A stretch of DNA of 64,000 nucleotides from Medicago truncatula. Its lineage: Eukaryota; Streptophyta; Magnoliopsida; Fabales; Fabaceae. Positions 48,794-62,070 of the stretch are shown piece after piece. Position 1 is the first letter of the stretch, and every line of letters begins with the position of its first letter. Where the stretch lies: assembly GCF_003473485.1 (NCBI RefSeq), contig NC_053042.1, positions 20,170,501 to 20,234,500 on the forward strand. The letters are read 5' to 3'. A program made the translations under genes and the position numbers. A model generated the notes under the pieces. The model ran no database searches and was not told where the DNA came from. It saw only the letters and a program-made list of their open reading frames with translations.

Positions 48794-49733
48794 TAAATAT
48801 TGATGTCCATCGACCCACAAATTGTATATAGACATTCTGCTGTTATATATTTTCATGTTGTCCACTTTTGTTGGGTTCAACAAGTATGGATAACATAAAT
48901 AATAATGTACAAGTACATGCCTATTCTCAGGGTCTGTATTTGAACTAGATGGGACTCACCTTCAACCCCTTTAAAACATGGTGTTTTTGCCGAGCTTGCG
49001 TGTCAAAATGTTTACAAATTTGAGGGTTTCTCTAGCCTCCTTTAAAAAAACTTTTGCTTTTTTTGCTTTTTAAAATAATTGTCACTTTACTATACCAAAT
49101 GCAACATTTGTTGTTTTTTGCCATTTATATACCCTTATTTATTGAATTTTACTTTAGTAAACGATATTCTCTCTGTTCTAAATTATAAGTCGCTTTGGAA
49201 AAAAAATTATCCTAAAATATAAACCGTTTATTGTATGGTACATAAAAAGTGAGTGTTAGAAACTGCCAAGAGTTTTTGGATATTAATCATAAGCATTAAT
49301 AATTCTAAAATAATACTAAAAAAAAAAAGGGGGAAAGATTTCTAACTATTCTTAGCACGTTAAGTACTTCGTTTTGATACGGGTACAAAAGAATTCAGAA
49401 AAAAAGAAGTAAAATTCGATCCTATGTGCTAAGGCTCAGCTTGTCACATAAGGAAAATAGAAATGCATTAAAAGCTAAAATTTGACGTAACTTTTGTAGC
49501 CAAATTCTACTGTCCTTCATTCGGCTACAAGAAATATTCTAAACGAAGACAGTATTACAAAATTTTCTGAAAGGGAGTCTTTATGGGGATGCAATGTTTC
49601 TGAAATCCAATTAGCACACCAAATCATCCTCCCATTCAAAGATCCAAACCCTAGTTCCAAACATGGAATTGATCACAACTCACAAGAGCAGCAAATATGG
49701 GATGCACACAAGAAAAACAATGATAACGAATCT
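48794..49733. other. Convergent 3' ends of SDP6 and the helicase-like gene
   Basis: Two genes face each other here. The A/T-rich DNA holds both 3' UTRs. No further gene or clear repeat. Confidence 0.6.
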
Positions 49734-52700
49734 TCAACTTTCAATCTTCCGACATATGTTTGATGCCTGATGAAGATCTTTCAAGGTCTCGGGCACTTCC
49801 TGCCCACATTGTTCAAGAATTGAGATGAGTGGTCCAGCATGTTCTGTATCGCTTTTTGTTAAGAAACCATGCAAAATACCATTGACACTTTGACGGGCCA
49901 TGTTTGTCAAAATATGCTCGTAAGTGTCCATAGAGGGTACAAGACTAGGTAGGACTATTACATCATACATCCCTATATCCAAAGTAGAGATATCCTCCAA
50001 ATCAATCATTGTAACCAGTCTCCTGTTTGAATCCACACTGTCCAACAAAACAGTACATAAGTTACTATAGAAAGTTCGATATAAAGTGAAGCAATAAAAC
50101 TATAAAAGTATAAAGGTTATAGTACAACTTGTGATACTGGTATGAAAATAAGTTTGTAACAGAATAGGAGTAGTCATTTAAATTTGTACAGGATCTTGAA
50201 TGTTATTCGCTCCTTTTATTCTTTAGCTACAAATAAACCATTTATTATAAGCTTCGTATTTCATTGAACCTCTGTACTAAATTGATCGGGATAGAATATC
50301 ACTGATTATTATTTATAGAACAAAAGGTATAGCTCAGCTCCTTGCAACGAGTAAAGATCCTCTCCATTTCTCAAAAGAAATGGAAAGCAAGCTTCATTAC
50401 TATAGATTTGTGTGTATAATAGCACATATTTCAAAAATATGTGACATTTATTAAAGCATCTATGTGAATTATATTATACTGAACTATAGTAAAAGAGCTT
50501 TCCATTTCTTTTGAGAAATGGAAGGATCCTAACTTCCTTGCAACAGGGGGAAATCCTCGGGATAACACAAACGGTAGCAAAAAAGATAAAAAACAATAGA
50601 AAGATACCCAAGGACAGGGATTGTAAAAAGCAATCTCCACCCACAAGGCCAACAGCAGCCAACTTTGCATTAAAAATTATCTTCGTCTACCCATGGCCTC
50701 CTCCTACACCCTCCCTCCCTTCCTATCAATATTCAGCCCTCGACCTGCCAAGACCCCCACTCCATTCACACACTGCCAGCTGTCTGTTTTGTTATACTCA
50801 ATGTACTAGTACTTCTTAATCTCGACCTTTCTATCAATATTATTTTATTGCTCTCTCACAGCCCAATTCCACCCTGTGTTTGAGACTCTAGAAGAATGCA
50901 GGGACCATGGTTAACAAAACCAACACAGTTGTCACTGCTAATGCATAAAAACCAACCAACGCTAGACCTTAGCAGGTCAAACACAACAACGAATTGGGGT
51001 TTGAAAATAGTACAATAGGCACACACATTGTACTACAAAAGTTCCTTAAAGCTGTAATAACCAACGATGGCTGAAATGGCAGCGATAGCCCCTTATAAAC
51101 ACTTATTTTTTCGGTAGACTTCTCTTAAGCTAGGTTAGATTTCCTGTAAGCTATGTTTTGAGATCATGGTGCATATCATAATGCAAAATATTAAACCAAA
51201 ATATTTATAAAAGCATTTGGTGTGTTACCTATCATTTATAGTTGCTGCATCAGAATCGAGTGACGTGGAACAACCCATGGATTTGAGAGTCTTCACCAAT
51301 TTATGGCACTTGACATCCTTCCTCAAAATATATAGAAGGTTTGAACTATGAGTCTGGCTGCTCCGAAATTGACGCAGGACTTCAATGCTCTGCAAGAATA
51401 ATAGTAATAAGAAATGCTTTTAAAACTTGCACATCTAAATAAAATTGCATAGCTACATGCAAGCATTTCTCAGAGCTGTATTGACTATAAAAATCTAATA
51501 TAAGAACTTTTATACTACAAATCTTAAGGGTGGAAATGTGAAAAGAATAATATATTAAACATAGGTTTATGAAAGATGAAATTGTGAAAGTCATGAAAAT
51601 AAAATTATTTGATAAAATTCAAACATGGTAGTAGAACAATGAGATCATGCATTGGTGAAAATCTTTTCAAATGAACACAGAAGTTTCTCTAAATCTATTA
51701 AGAGGGAAGCAAGGTCATTTTAATGGTAAATCTTTTCTCAAAAAAGACTAGAGAAGAGAAATTCATATAATTATCTCTAGCTTTAAGTAATTTAATTCAT
51801 TGAATAACGTCAAGAAAAACAACAATAAAAGGTGAGTTAGTAAGGTACCCCCATGTGTTAATTTTCACTCTTGTAGAATACTTGCTAGTCCTTTTCAAAA
51901 TTCAACACAACACTAATTATTATTGTTTTGTCAGTAATATCCATTTGTCTATTGTAGAGAGAAATATGTGAAATCAGAGTAGTCAATAGCGGGGCTATAG
52001 CAGCCGCGCATGGTGTGGCGGCGACGAACCGCTACGGTAATCATCGTAGCGGTGCAGAATCAGATAGCGGCCACTTTAGCTGCTATAGTGGCGAAGTGGA
52101 GTGGATAGCGGCTGAAGCAGCCGCTATTTGATTTTAGTAGGAAATTTCCAAATTGACCCTATTTTTAAAACCTTTTTAGGGCATTTTGGGGATTTCTTAA
52201 ACTCTTAACATTTTTCAACTCTTTCTCTCTTCTCAGCTGTGCCGCGAAACACACTCTTCTATCTTCAAATTGGAAAACACAAACTGGAAAGCACAACCCA
52301 AGGACCTCTTCTCTCTTTCTCTGTTCTCAACTCACATGATCTCTTCTCTCTTTCTCTGTCACGCTCTCGCCCTCACCAATTTGTTTCCATTGTTCTCACA
52401 CGATCTCTTCCTCTCTTCCACTGTTCAGGTTCATTTTGTTCTATTCCTCTGTTCTTTCTTTATTTGTTCCTCTGTCTTTTGTTTGATGGTTTCTCTGCTC
52501 TTTTTTCCTTTCTCTGTTTTCTGTTTTATTTTATTTTATTTGTTCCCCTGTCTTTTGTTTTTTGATGTTATGAATGTTTCATGAGATTTGAGTGTTATAT
52601 TTAATTTTATATTAATTAAATATAAGTTTGTTTATACTTTATCGTATTATTCATGTAATTTGTCCAAAAAATAATCCAATATCGGCGACCGCTATTTGTC

Positions 52701-55700
52701 ATACTGCTATACGCTATCCTATGTTTGGGGTCGGCTGCTACGCACCGCTATCCGGGATTGACTACTATGTGTGAAACGAGATAATAAATAGTCAAGGCTT
52801 ATATAGGAAAAAACAAATAATTCCATCAAAAGTAACAATTTATTAGTTTTCTTTTCTTGGTATGTATAAATAACCATAAAACGAAACTAAAAAGGAATGG
52901 AGGGCGTATAAATAGAATCCATAGCTAGCATAGCAATAAATTTACCTTAACAAGTTTATCTTCGTCTGATGTACACACTTGAACAGACTGTACAATGCAC
53001 GAACTTAGGCTAGCAATTGAATTATTGATAGATATTCTACAAATAGGTCCCGTCAGAAGATGCCGAACCACTGGGATAGATGTATGGTTGAAGCTATCAT
53101 TGAAAACCACAAGACTAGGATTTCCAGAAATAAACTTCTTGATGGATTTTATTGCATCAGCGTGGCCAGCTTTACAAATAGCATCGAACCCATCAATAAC
53201 CTATTTGATACCAAAACATTAACTAATTAATAAAAGATGATAAATAGAATAGATTATAAAAAAGAGATGTTTGAAACTGACTTATAAAGAATACAGGTAA
53301 TACATTATTCATATAAACCCATACATACATTTTTTTCATTGTTAATTAAAAGATGCCTATAATTGTCACTCTCCTAAGCAGAAGAATATGGTTATGATGA
53401 TAGACAATAAGCACAAACATGAATATTAAATGAGGGGGAATATAGAGGAAGGATAATAAGGAGGAATACAGTCCGTTGTTGAGGAGGGAGGCACACAAAG
53501 AATCATAAGGACCTGTTATATAATAGAATTGGAGGATACCAGAAGCACAGATTGTGGAACATCTGAACAGCCAAATAATTCAGAATCAATACAAGCCCGA
53601 TTGAGGAGAAGGAGGAGAAGATGGAGCATGACTAGGAGCTGGTGGAGAAGAGGATGGGAATGGGGACAATGGGGATAGAATAGGGGAACTATCAGAGATT
53701 GGAGGGGAAGAAGAATGAGATCAAACAGCAGTTAATTTAGATTGATATGAAGAGGAAAAATGGAACCGGTGCTCATTAAACGGAACATCTTTTGTAGATG
53801 AATGTTTAATCATGCAAGACATTTGTAGTCAGCTGAGTGTCAGGGAAAACACATTTCTTAGACCAGTAAGACAGTTTGTATAATTTCCGAGGCCTAAAGA
53901 ACTGAAAACAGACATAACATGGTAATTAAAGTATGGTCCCAACATTTAAAGTGAAAGCAGGGTTAACCTCACCTAAATTACGTGCCTATGCTTACTCTTT
54001 ACAACACTATTAGGTAAGGAGGGTGGACACAAATGAGTCTACTAGCACTGCAGCACTAAATAGAAATCAAGTGAATCCCGAATAGGCATCACTACACCAT
54101 GACAGAAATCAAGAACCACCAAGAAATTAAGAGACGATCGAGAGAAAAAAACAAAAGGAAGAGAAACCGGGGGAGGATCTTCTTTTAAATATATATATGT
54201 AACATTGTTTTATGCATAAGTTTTCTTCTTCTACGTAGATATATACCTATGAAGCACAGAGTCAGACACGGAGAGGACACATCGACACCGATAATAATTT
54301 AAGAAAATGACATTATTCAATGTAATCATATGTGTCGGTGTCGGACACGATACATATCCGACACCGGGACGCCCCTAATCCGAGGAGTATTTGTGCATCA
54401 TAGATATATACATATCCAGTGGCGGAGCACCATATAGACCAAGGTGGGCCATGGCCCACCCCCAAAAAAATAAGTAATTTTTTTTTCCATGGAGGAAAAT
54501 ATGAAACACCCCTAACTTTTAAATAATTTATATGTTGGCCCACCTTGTCCTTTCTCATGCAAGCTTCATCTGACTTTATACTACTTCATATTCCTCTTTT
54601 ATTTACCTAAGTTGTTGGTTTTGACTTTAATTTTACTTAAGTACAAAGGGTTCAAGGTATTATGTATTCATCCTCTCTAGAATTTTGTCTTTTGAATATA
54701 TGAGTATGTTATTAATTGATATATAAACACCTCTCCCATGGTTGTCACAAGATTGCTGCTCATTTATTTGCAAACAAAACTGGCTTTATAATCATTAATA
54801 TTATTAATTTTGGTCCAAGAATTTTTTCCTGGCTCCGCTACTGTACATATCTTCTGCATGAAACATTGGAAAGAAAACATACCAGCATAGAGATGCCAGA
54901 AATATCAATTGCCTTCAATGAAACAAGCTCCAAGAGCCTCTCAGGAGTAGAAATGAGAAATTCAGGCTCACAACTTTTCAGACTGTTGAAGACAAAACAA
55001 ATGTTCAATAAGAAGTTTGCTACCATTAAGGGTAAGCTGAGAAAACCTTAAAACAACTAATTATGTGCATGCACATTCTCAAAATATTCATGGAAAACAA
55101 GACAAGTTTTAAACAAATTACCCTTGAATCTGATGATCTAAGGAAGCACCCGGATGAACACTCACTGTATGTATTCCTACAGATTTCAAAGGCTTGCAAA
55201 CTGTTCGGACCTGCGTACAAATTTAAACTTTTAGAATTACCCCTGAGAGTGTGTCGGATGGATGTTTCAGCATACTGATTTTTATCAGAGATGAAATTGT
55301 AAGCATGCAGATGAATTTGATCTAACCTGGCCAGCTTTTTTTTCGGAAGGGACGAGGAACAAAAGAAAGGGGGTGTCTAATGATAAGCCTTGTTTCTCTT
55401 TTCTAACAAAAATATCAGCTGCCGCGGAAACCATCCATGCAATTTGCTCAGTAGTAGCAAAGGTTCCACCGGTGTCAATCAGATCTTTACCAGTAGAAAA
55501 ATGCTTTGAAAATTCTAATCCCCATGGGTTAAGAAAGAAAGAGTTTCCCTCTCCATCCGTGTAAGCATCGTCATGTCTGAGTGCGTTTTCAATTGCACTC
55601 AGACACCAAAAAACAAATTTGGAAGGGAAGTCTGAAACTTCATTATCATGCTGTTCACCGCAGCAAACTTCCACCATCTCACTTTTATTGTTTGCGCCAT

Positions 55701-56240
55701 TCCTACCAACTGCGGTGCCTTTCTCCCCGGGTACACTCTTCCCTTTAACCGGAGTTGTCTTCTCTTTTTGGGAAGATGTTTTCTTTTTAGGATCCTTCTT
55801 TTTAAATTCCGGTTTCCCTTGTCTATCATTGAATGGATCATCTAGAGAAGGTAAGCTAAAGCACATTCCCTACAATATCATGAAAAAAAATAAAAGTTAT
55901 TTATGCAAATCAACAAACATTATGTCAATTTCTTAACATCTTCAACAAAGAAATGCCTTCAAAAACATTACTTATATCCGTTAGAATAAGAAGTGACATG
56001 AAACAGTGCATCCTGAACAACTAACTGAAAAAAATGGAAAATATGTTGAATGAAAAAACGAAACTACACAGACGGAAGAAGAATGAAATGAACCTCGCAG
56101 ATGCGGCGTTTTCCGGCCTTGCGGCGCTTCTTGGAGGCGATAACAGCGGCAATCTTAGCAGAGACGGAATTCTTGCTGTTTTGTTTTTTCCTGAGCTTTT
56201 TGTTATGTTTTTTCAGTACAGAATCGTCACCCTTCGCCAT
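49734..56240 (-). CDS. Degenerate DEAD-box helicase-like protein
   Basis: Seven exons: 56240-56094, 55869-55327, 55210-55122, 54982-54883, 53200-52946, 51389-51229, 50037-49734. Total 1599 nt (532 residues plus TGA), phases consistent. The N-terminus is very basic (KKHNKKLRKKQ, KKRRKAGKRR), a likely nuclear/nucleolar signal. The rest follows DEAD-box layout: TTEQIAWM (Q-motif-like), VPSEKKAGQV (motif Ia-like), TPERLLEL (motif Ib), then VIDGFD at 294-299 in place of DEAD. Its C-terminal RecA-like part ends with a remnant of the arginine-finger region (ILTNMARQSVNGILHGF). Walker A (GxGKT), DEAD and HRxGRxxR are not recognisable, so ATPase activity is unlikely. Plant relatives are, as I recall, annotated as DEA(D/H)-box-like P-loop proteins. 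It could be a scaffold in ribosome biogenesis, which is inference. Confidence 0.85.
51978..52766. mobile_element. DNA transposon-like insertion (AGTAGTCAAT...ATTGACTACT)
   Basis: A 789-bp insertion in intron 5 of the helicase-like gene with perfect 10-bp ends AGTAGTCAAT and ATTGACTACT. Subterminal regions are full of AGCGG/CCGCT motifs in both orientations (GATAGCGGC, CGCTATC), and the centre is pyrimidine-rich (TTTCTCTG repeats). Flanks resemble each other (TGTGAAATCAG, TGTGAAACGAG) but not as an exact duplication. Confidence 0.6.
54417..54843. mobile_element. hAT-type non-autonomous element with 8-bp target duplication
   Basis: Starts CAGTGGCGGAGC and ends GGCTCCGCTACTG (11 of the first 12 terminal bases inverted), 427 bp, non-coding. 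Perfect 8-bp duplications TACATATC flank it (54409-54416 and 54844-54851), as made by hAT transposases. The inner motif GGTGGGCCATGGCCCACC is itself palindromic. It lies in intron 4 of the helicase-like gene, ending 39 bases from the exon 4 donor at 54883. Confidence 0.93.
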
Positions 56241-56864
56241 TGCTGCTGCTTGAGGTTTTGGTTTGTGCGGCGCTTTACGCCATTCAGACTAAACTGCTTG
56301 GTTTTATTCAGTCAGGGTGGGAAAGGTTCATGAACCGAACCAAACCAAAGCAAACCGGATCATATTTATGGTTCGGTTCGGTTCATGTAACCACTTTATT
56401 AAAAAAACCGGGTTTTTCTGCTTATAATCCGTTTTTTGTTGCATCAAACCGGTTTTCACTAAAAAAATTAGGGAACCATCTAGGATCATAAAAGTTAGTG
56501 ATGTGAATTCCTAAAAAAAAATAATTAGGGACGTTATATACTTATTGTGATAATCTAATCTATTATTAGGTCTGAGTAAGTTTTTCTAATTGCTTAGGCT
56601 TTCATTTTTAAAAAAAAGGCAGTGATGAAGTAAACAAAACTGAACAAAAACATTTATCTTCCCTTTTCCTAATTCTAAACAGTAATATACATCTAGATTA
56701 GTTACAACATGAAGGAACACATTTTGTTCCCCCATCTCTTGTTGGAGAAATTACATTTTAGCAATGGTGTACAAGATACATCTGCTAACTAAACATAAAA
56801 CAAAGTTAATTGAGATTCCCTATCTTTGTATATATATAAAATAAAATGTTGGTTATGATAGATT
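56241..56864. other. Spacer between helicase-like promoter and PIP5K 3' end
   Basis: Contains an inverted GGTTCATGAACCGAACC / GGTTCGGTTCGGTTCATG stretch at about 56325-56390 and A/T-rich DNA. It holds the helicase-like promoter and the PIP5K 3' UTR. No gene. Confidence 0.5.
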
Positions 56865-59800
56865 TCAAGAATCTTGTGAGAATATTTTGAATATGAAGTC
56901 ACGAAAACGCCTCGAGTATTGTCTTGGATCAACGGCTGATATCGAGGTTGGGTCATATTGAATGGACTTATAGGCATGCTCAAGCTTCTTACTGATATCA
57001 TAGTCTTGAAGTATGTCAATGATACCGAAAAACAAGACAACTTCGTAGTACTCTCCGATTGGCTCTCCTACGAGTTGCAATTCACAATCACTTGTTCTCA
57101 CTGTCCTTTCAACCCGTGCTGGCATATTCACTCCTAATTTGATACTTGCCCATCTACAAACAAATATACAATAATTGTTTTAAGAATTTATTTTATAAAC
57201 ATTGATTCTATATTAAAATTTTCGAAAGACATGTGACCTGGAAGGATCTAGCAGAAGTTGATCCATGTCTTCTCGTGAAATACGGGGCGTTCCTTCACCC
57301 TCTGAATCACCTAAATTTGAATATCCAAAATATTTTTCTAGGAATTTAATGAGGATGAACAAAAATTAAGATAACATATATACTATTATGGATAAGAAAA
57401 ATACCATCGAGTGGAGTATGAGATCCTGAAGGAATAAGATCTCCTTCTGGTGCTATATCTTTGAAATGAATGCCAACTAGTAGACTATAGTCCATAATTC
57501 CCTCCTGTTCCAGAAGCTCACAGTCCCGGTCGATTTGCCTGTGATCATATATAACAAACACATGACATGGTTCAATTTCTTATTCTTTTCGAGAAGGTAA
57601 AAATAGAAATTTGTTATATGATAGCTAGCTAGGTCATGTTAAAATTTGCTATAATATATTTAACTTTTATCACCTGCAAAATTCTAAAAACCAAGATCGT
57701 TGTAGTCGAAATATAAAATTTAGATCAAGATCTTTTAGGATGGTGGTTTCAGTAATCTCTGACTCAGGCTTAGTCGTTATGCGCCCAAGTGAAGAACCCT
57801 TCAAATCAAAGCGTCTATGTATGGTATACTCAGAACAAAAAAGGTTGCCCATTATGATAAATCGTACCTGAAATCCATAAATTTTATAAATATGAATTTC
57901 ATAGTTCTCTCTTATCAAAAATGTATGCTATACTATAAGGATGGATACTAGTAAATGTTTAAATTTTTTTAAACAATAAAAAATTTATGCAACATATAGG
58001 TACACCTTCTTCTGAGAAGGTCCATTTAACTTGACACAATGTAATCCATAAAACTTTGTCACTAGAGCATTTTCAAATGCTCGAAAATGATTGTAATAAG
58101 CAGGAAGCATTCTCAAGAGAGCCTGCAAAATAAAATCAGCATGTCCAAATCAATATTATGCTAATAATGTGTGTGCCTTGGTTTCGATAAGATAACTAGT
58201 ATGAAACTCACTTTAGCCTCAGCTTTCTTCATTGTCTTAATCATATAACGGTCATCATTGGTCAAGTAAAAGAAGCTTCCACTTTTTCCAGGCGAAGAAA
58301 GTTCGCGCAGCGCATCATTTCCACATATGGATAACATGTAATCAGCTGCATCCACCTTGAATAGCTTCCTAAGAGTTCTAAGGAAATTTTTAAGAGGTAA
58401 AAATTATATGTTGATCAATTATCATATACAAAAGGGAACTTAATAATAAAAATTAATAAGGATTAACTACCTAAAAACTACTGGGCAATAGTCCTTCCAT
58501 TTGAACTCACTGGACGGATGTGGAGGCGTATATTTGGATCCTTCGGGAGGAAATCTAGTCCATACTTTCTCTTTGGAATCAAAAGCTGAAGGCTTCAGAT
58601 CTAAAGATGCCGAGGGGGCAGGTCTTCCAACAGAATGCCTATTATATGCAACAACTCAAACAATTATCATGAATAAAAATGCTACATTGTTTGTTTTTGT
58701 TTCTTAAGCTTTTTTACTTTACCTGATTCCCAATTGTAAATTGAGCATGAGCTCATAATTTTTGTGTCCTTTGCATATGGTTTCTCCCTGCCTCTTTGAT
58801 TTCTTTGGTGCTTTCAAAGTTTGTCTTGGATTATTAGAAGCATGTAAATGTAAACCAAGCAACTCATGATCATCTTTAGTTGGAGTTCTACTACCGGTTG
58901 GAGTTCTACTACCAGTTGGAGTTCTACTACCATCACCTTCCCCGCCGCCCCATAAATGCATTCTATCACTTGGCTTTTCAAGCCCTACACTTGCCCTCCC
59001 TGCATCCACTGACATTCTTCTCGGCTTAGCACTACCACCTTCCCCCTTGGTAGACCTCCACACTGCAAGTCTCTTCTGTGATGGCAAAACTGAAACCTTC
59101 TCCCCAGGACTAACTTGATACTCACTCAACTCAGTATACACTTGTTGTGGTTCCCAATCAAGATGACCCTCTTGCGATTGCGATGACCCTGGAGAAGGAT
59201 AATATGTTCCACTTTGATCTCTTGGATCCTTACTCCAATTACCTACATAAAAACTTCCATCACCCCATTTGAAAGTTCCATTCCCTTTAGGCAAACCATC
59301 TTCCCAATAGCCATCATACCTATTCCCATTACTCCAAACAAATGACCCTTTACCCCAAATACTCCCATTCCTCCATTCCCCAATATAATATTTCTCATCT
59401 TTCCACTCATATCTCCCTTGTCCATCCTGCAAACCTCTTCTCCATTCTCCCTCATACTTATCTCCATTCGAATAACTCGTCTCACCATGACCATGTTTCA
59501 AATTCATCACCCATTGTCCTTTATAAGTATCCCCATTAGTAGAAGTGTATGCACCTATTCCATCCATATAACCACTCTTGAACTCCCCTTCATAAGCTGG
59601 CCCTGAAGGCCAAGTGAACCTTCCCTTTCCCATAGTTTTTCCTTTGAACCATTCTCCAACATATATACATCCATCTGTCCATAAGTACTTCCCTTTCCCA
59701 TGTGGGAAGTTATCAGCCCATTCTCCTTTATAGTAATCTCCATTGGGTAGAACCCTCTCTGCATGGTATACTTCTGTTTCATCCTTGCTTTCTTCTTCAT

Positions 59801-59927
59801 GATCTCCATGTTGTGAAGCTACATATGTTGATCCAAATATGCTATTTGCACGCTTCTTCGCAACTGCTTGTGTCTTCTTCACCGTGGCCTCCCATGCCTT
59901 CATCATACTACTATCTTTACCCATCAT
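56865..59927 (-). CDS. PIP5K: Phosphatidylinositol-4-phosphate 5-kinase with MORN repeats
   Basis: Eight exons: 59927-58723, 58638-58471, 58377-58212, 58122-58006, 57867-57674, 57538-57405, 57310-57238, 57153-56865. Sum 2346 nt (781 residues). It makes PI(4,5)P2 from PI4P at the plasma membrane. Residues about 62-246 contain eight MORN repeats (YKGEW, YVGEW, YEGEF, YKGQW, YEGEW, YIGEW, YDGYW, YVGNW), typical of plant subfamily B enzymes and involved in membrane or lipid regulation. A Ser/Pro-rich linker holds three GSRTPT units. The catalytic part (about 400-775) shows [21 protein letters not shown] (nucleotide-binding Lys), D573[21 protein letters not shown] and the C-terminal [13 protein letters not shown]. 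It resembles Arabidopsis PIP5K4/5/6 (pollen and stomata) from memory. All key motifs are intact. Confidence 0.96.
58882..58935 (-). repeat. 18-bp in-frame repeat, three units, in PIP5K exon 1
   Basis: Units start at 58882, 58900 and 58918 (GGAGTTCTACTACC plus 4 variable bases) and encode GSRTPT three times in the linker between MORN and kinase parts. Each unit has a Thr-Pro site. Confidence 0.9.
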
Positions 59928-61411
59928 TTTGTTATTTTACATCTGGAATGGAAAATCTTTCCACCAAATACTTAAAATTTCATGAATATATATGCCTTGA
60001 TAATGAAAAATTAAAAATAAAATCATAACAAGATTATTGTATCATTAATGTAGTAATAGCATGCAATTTTATCAATAGCTTGTGGGGCTTTCTCTCTTGT
60101 AAGCTGAAACCAACACATGCATGTTGGTATAAGATTTTTGGTTCTCATGATATTCTTGGGTATGTAAAGTTGATGTTCTAGACTTGGACATGCACAATAT
60201 TTCCTTCTTAATTTTGTGAACTTTGTAACAAAAATTAATTCATTAAGGAATTAATCTTGACATTGAAGAAACTGAGGAAATTTTCATGACTAGATAGGTA
60301 AGAGGTGGTTTTTTTCTTGATCCAATGTTTGAATATTTTTTTGGTGAAAGAGAGAGACTCGGTCATATCCTACAACCACTAAAAACCGTAACATAAGGAA
60401 ATAAGTGCTAAATCAACGGGTTTGTTTACTATTCTTGCAAAGGCCATAACAAATATATCTATTTACTGTTTGTTCATTGTTGCTAACCTTTCATATTATT
60501 ATTTTTCCTTCAAATTCATTGTCTAATTTTGTCCATTAGACAATCATTTTCATCCTTTGTACATTGTATCTTCCGTATCTTCTTTATATATATTTGCCAT
60601 TAACAATAATAACAATATGAGAAAATTGCTTTTACCTCCCATGAGGTTTTATTAAAAGTAACACACACTCATATGGTGGTTCTTGAACATGATAAACCTA
60701 AACCAGAATGTGTGCATCTGCATGTACTTTGTGTTAGAGATGTAAATTCGCTACAAAAACATTGTGCTTTGATTTGATTGACAATATTTGTAAGTTATGG
60801 GATATGTCTTATGGGTGCAAGGATGGAGGTTTTCCCTTTGTATTTTTTTCCATCTGGGTAGTCAAATAAGGAACACAATTAACAATGATTATCATGTTTT
60901 CATATGTTCAAGCTAAATGGTAACCGCATGCATGCATGTGCGCGAACAAACTCATATATTATGTTACTAAACTATAATGATAGTGAAGTTAATAGAGAAG
61001 TCCCTTGAAATAGTAATTAGAGAGTCTTACGATGAATAACGAATGAATAAAGAACCTTAACAAAATGAAGGACAAAAAACCGATTCAATGTCTTATTACA
61101 TAGATGATGAATAAACAAAAGTTGAGAATAGTAACGATGAGTGTTAGAAAACACTATTGAAGATGATGAAGAATGCATTTAGAACACCAAAGTGTGTGTG
61201 TTTCGACACTGGCATTTAGGTTTGATTTGTCCACATCAATATGTATATATTATATGCAAGTGGTCTACCAATGAATCTCCTTCCGGATATTTTAGAACCC
61301 GTATTGTGATTTACGTACAAAAACGCTAAGCGTGTATTTCAATAGTAGTTTACAAAAAAATGTTTCCTACACTTTACTCATGCATTAGAAAAGAGGAGAA
61401 TTTAAAGTGAT

Positions 61412-61416
<5 letters not shown>

Positions 61417-61444
<28 letters not shown>
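61417..61444. repeat. (GA)n microsatellite
   Basis: Fourteen GA units. Confidence 0.95.
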
Positions 61445-61447
<3 letters not shown>

Positions 61448-61947
61448 CTATAAAACTTGCAAATTCGTATGTCTTACTGTTGTGGTCGTTTTGACAGTTA
61501 AATAATATTAATGTTTATGTTAATTTAAAAGCTTTTATATTGACATAGTGGTAAGACTCCGTTTGAACAATCACATCGACATGAGTTTATTCTAAAGGGA
61601 CGATTTCCTTCATTTTGTATTATTTTTTCCCTTTTAAAATAATGAATTTTATTAAAAAAATAAAAATAAACCATAGTCAGGTTTTAAACCTGTAACCTTA
61701 GACAAAACACAATAAACAATAGTGCATTCAACCACTAGACCATCTCATTCAATTGGATATAAACATTACAAATACACAACCTTCCAAATCAATATATTGG
61801 AACTATCTCATAATTTAAGATAGATTGGTAAGCAAGTTTTGAGCCAATTTTTCATTATAACAAATGCGCATAACTCACACATGAAATCTCGGTGCAATCG
61901 AAAGAATTTTCAAATTGACATGTTTGACTGAGCCTCATGTCTTTTAT

Positions 61948-62070
61948 CCTTTTGATGAGAATTTTAAAATCAAACCATAAAAGTCTATTTCATTAGAAAA
62001 ACAAAACTCCTTTTGATGAGAATTTTAGAATCAAACCATAGAAGTCTATTTAATTAGAAAAACAAAACTC
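61948..62070. repeat. 61-bp tandem duplication
   Basis: Units beginning CCTTTTGATGAGAATTTTA at 61948 and 62009, both ending in TTAGAAAAACAAAACTC, with about four differences. Confidence 0.9.

Noticed and set aside
59243..59809. Long open frames in other frames and on the opposite strand of the MORN exon
   Set aside because: They are shadows of the repetitive MORN coding sequence; no independent family.
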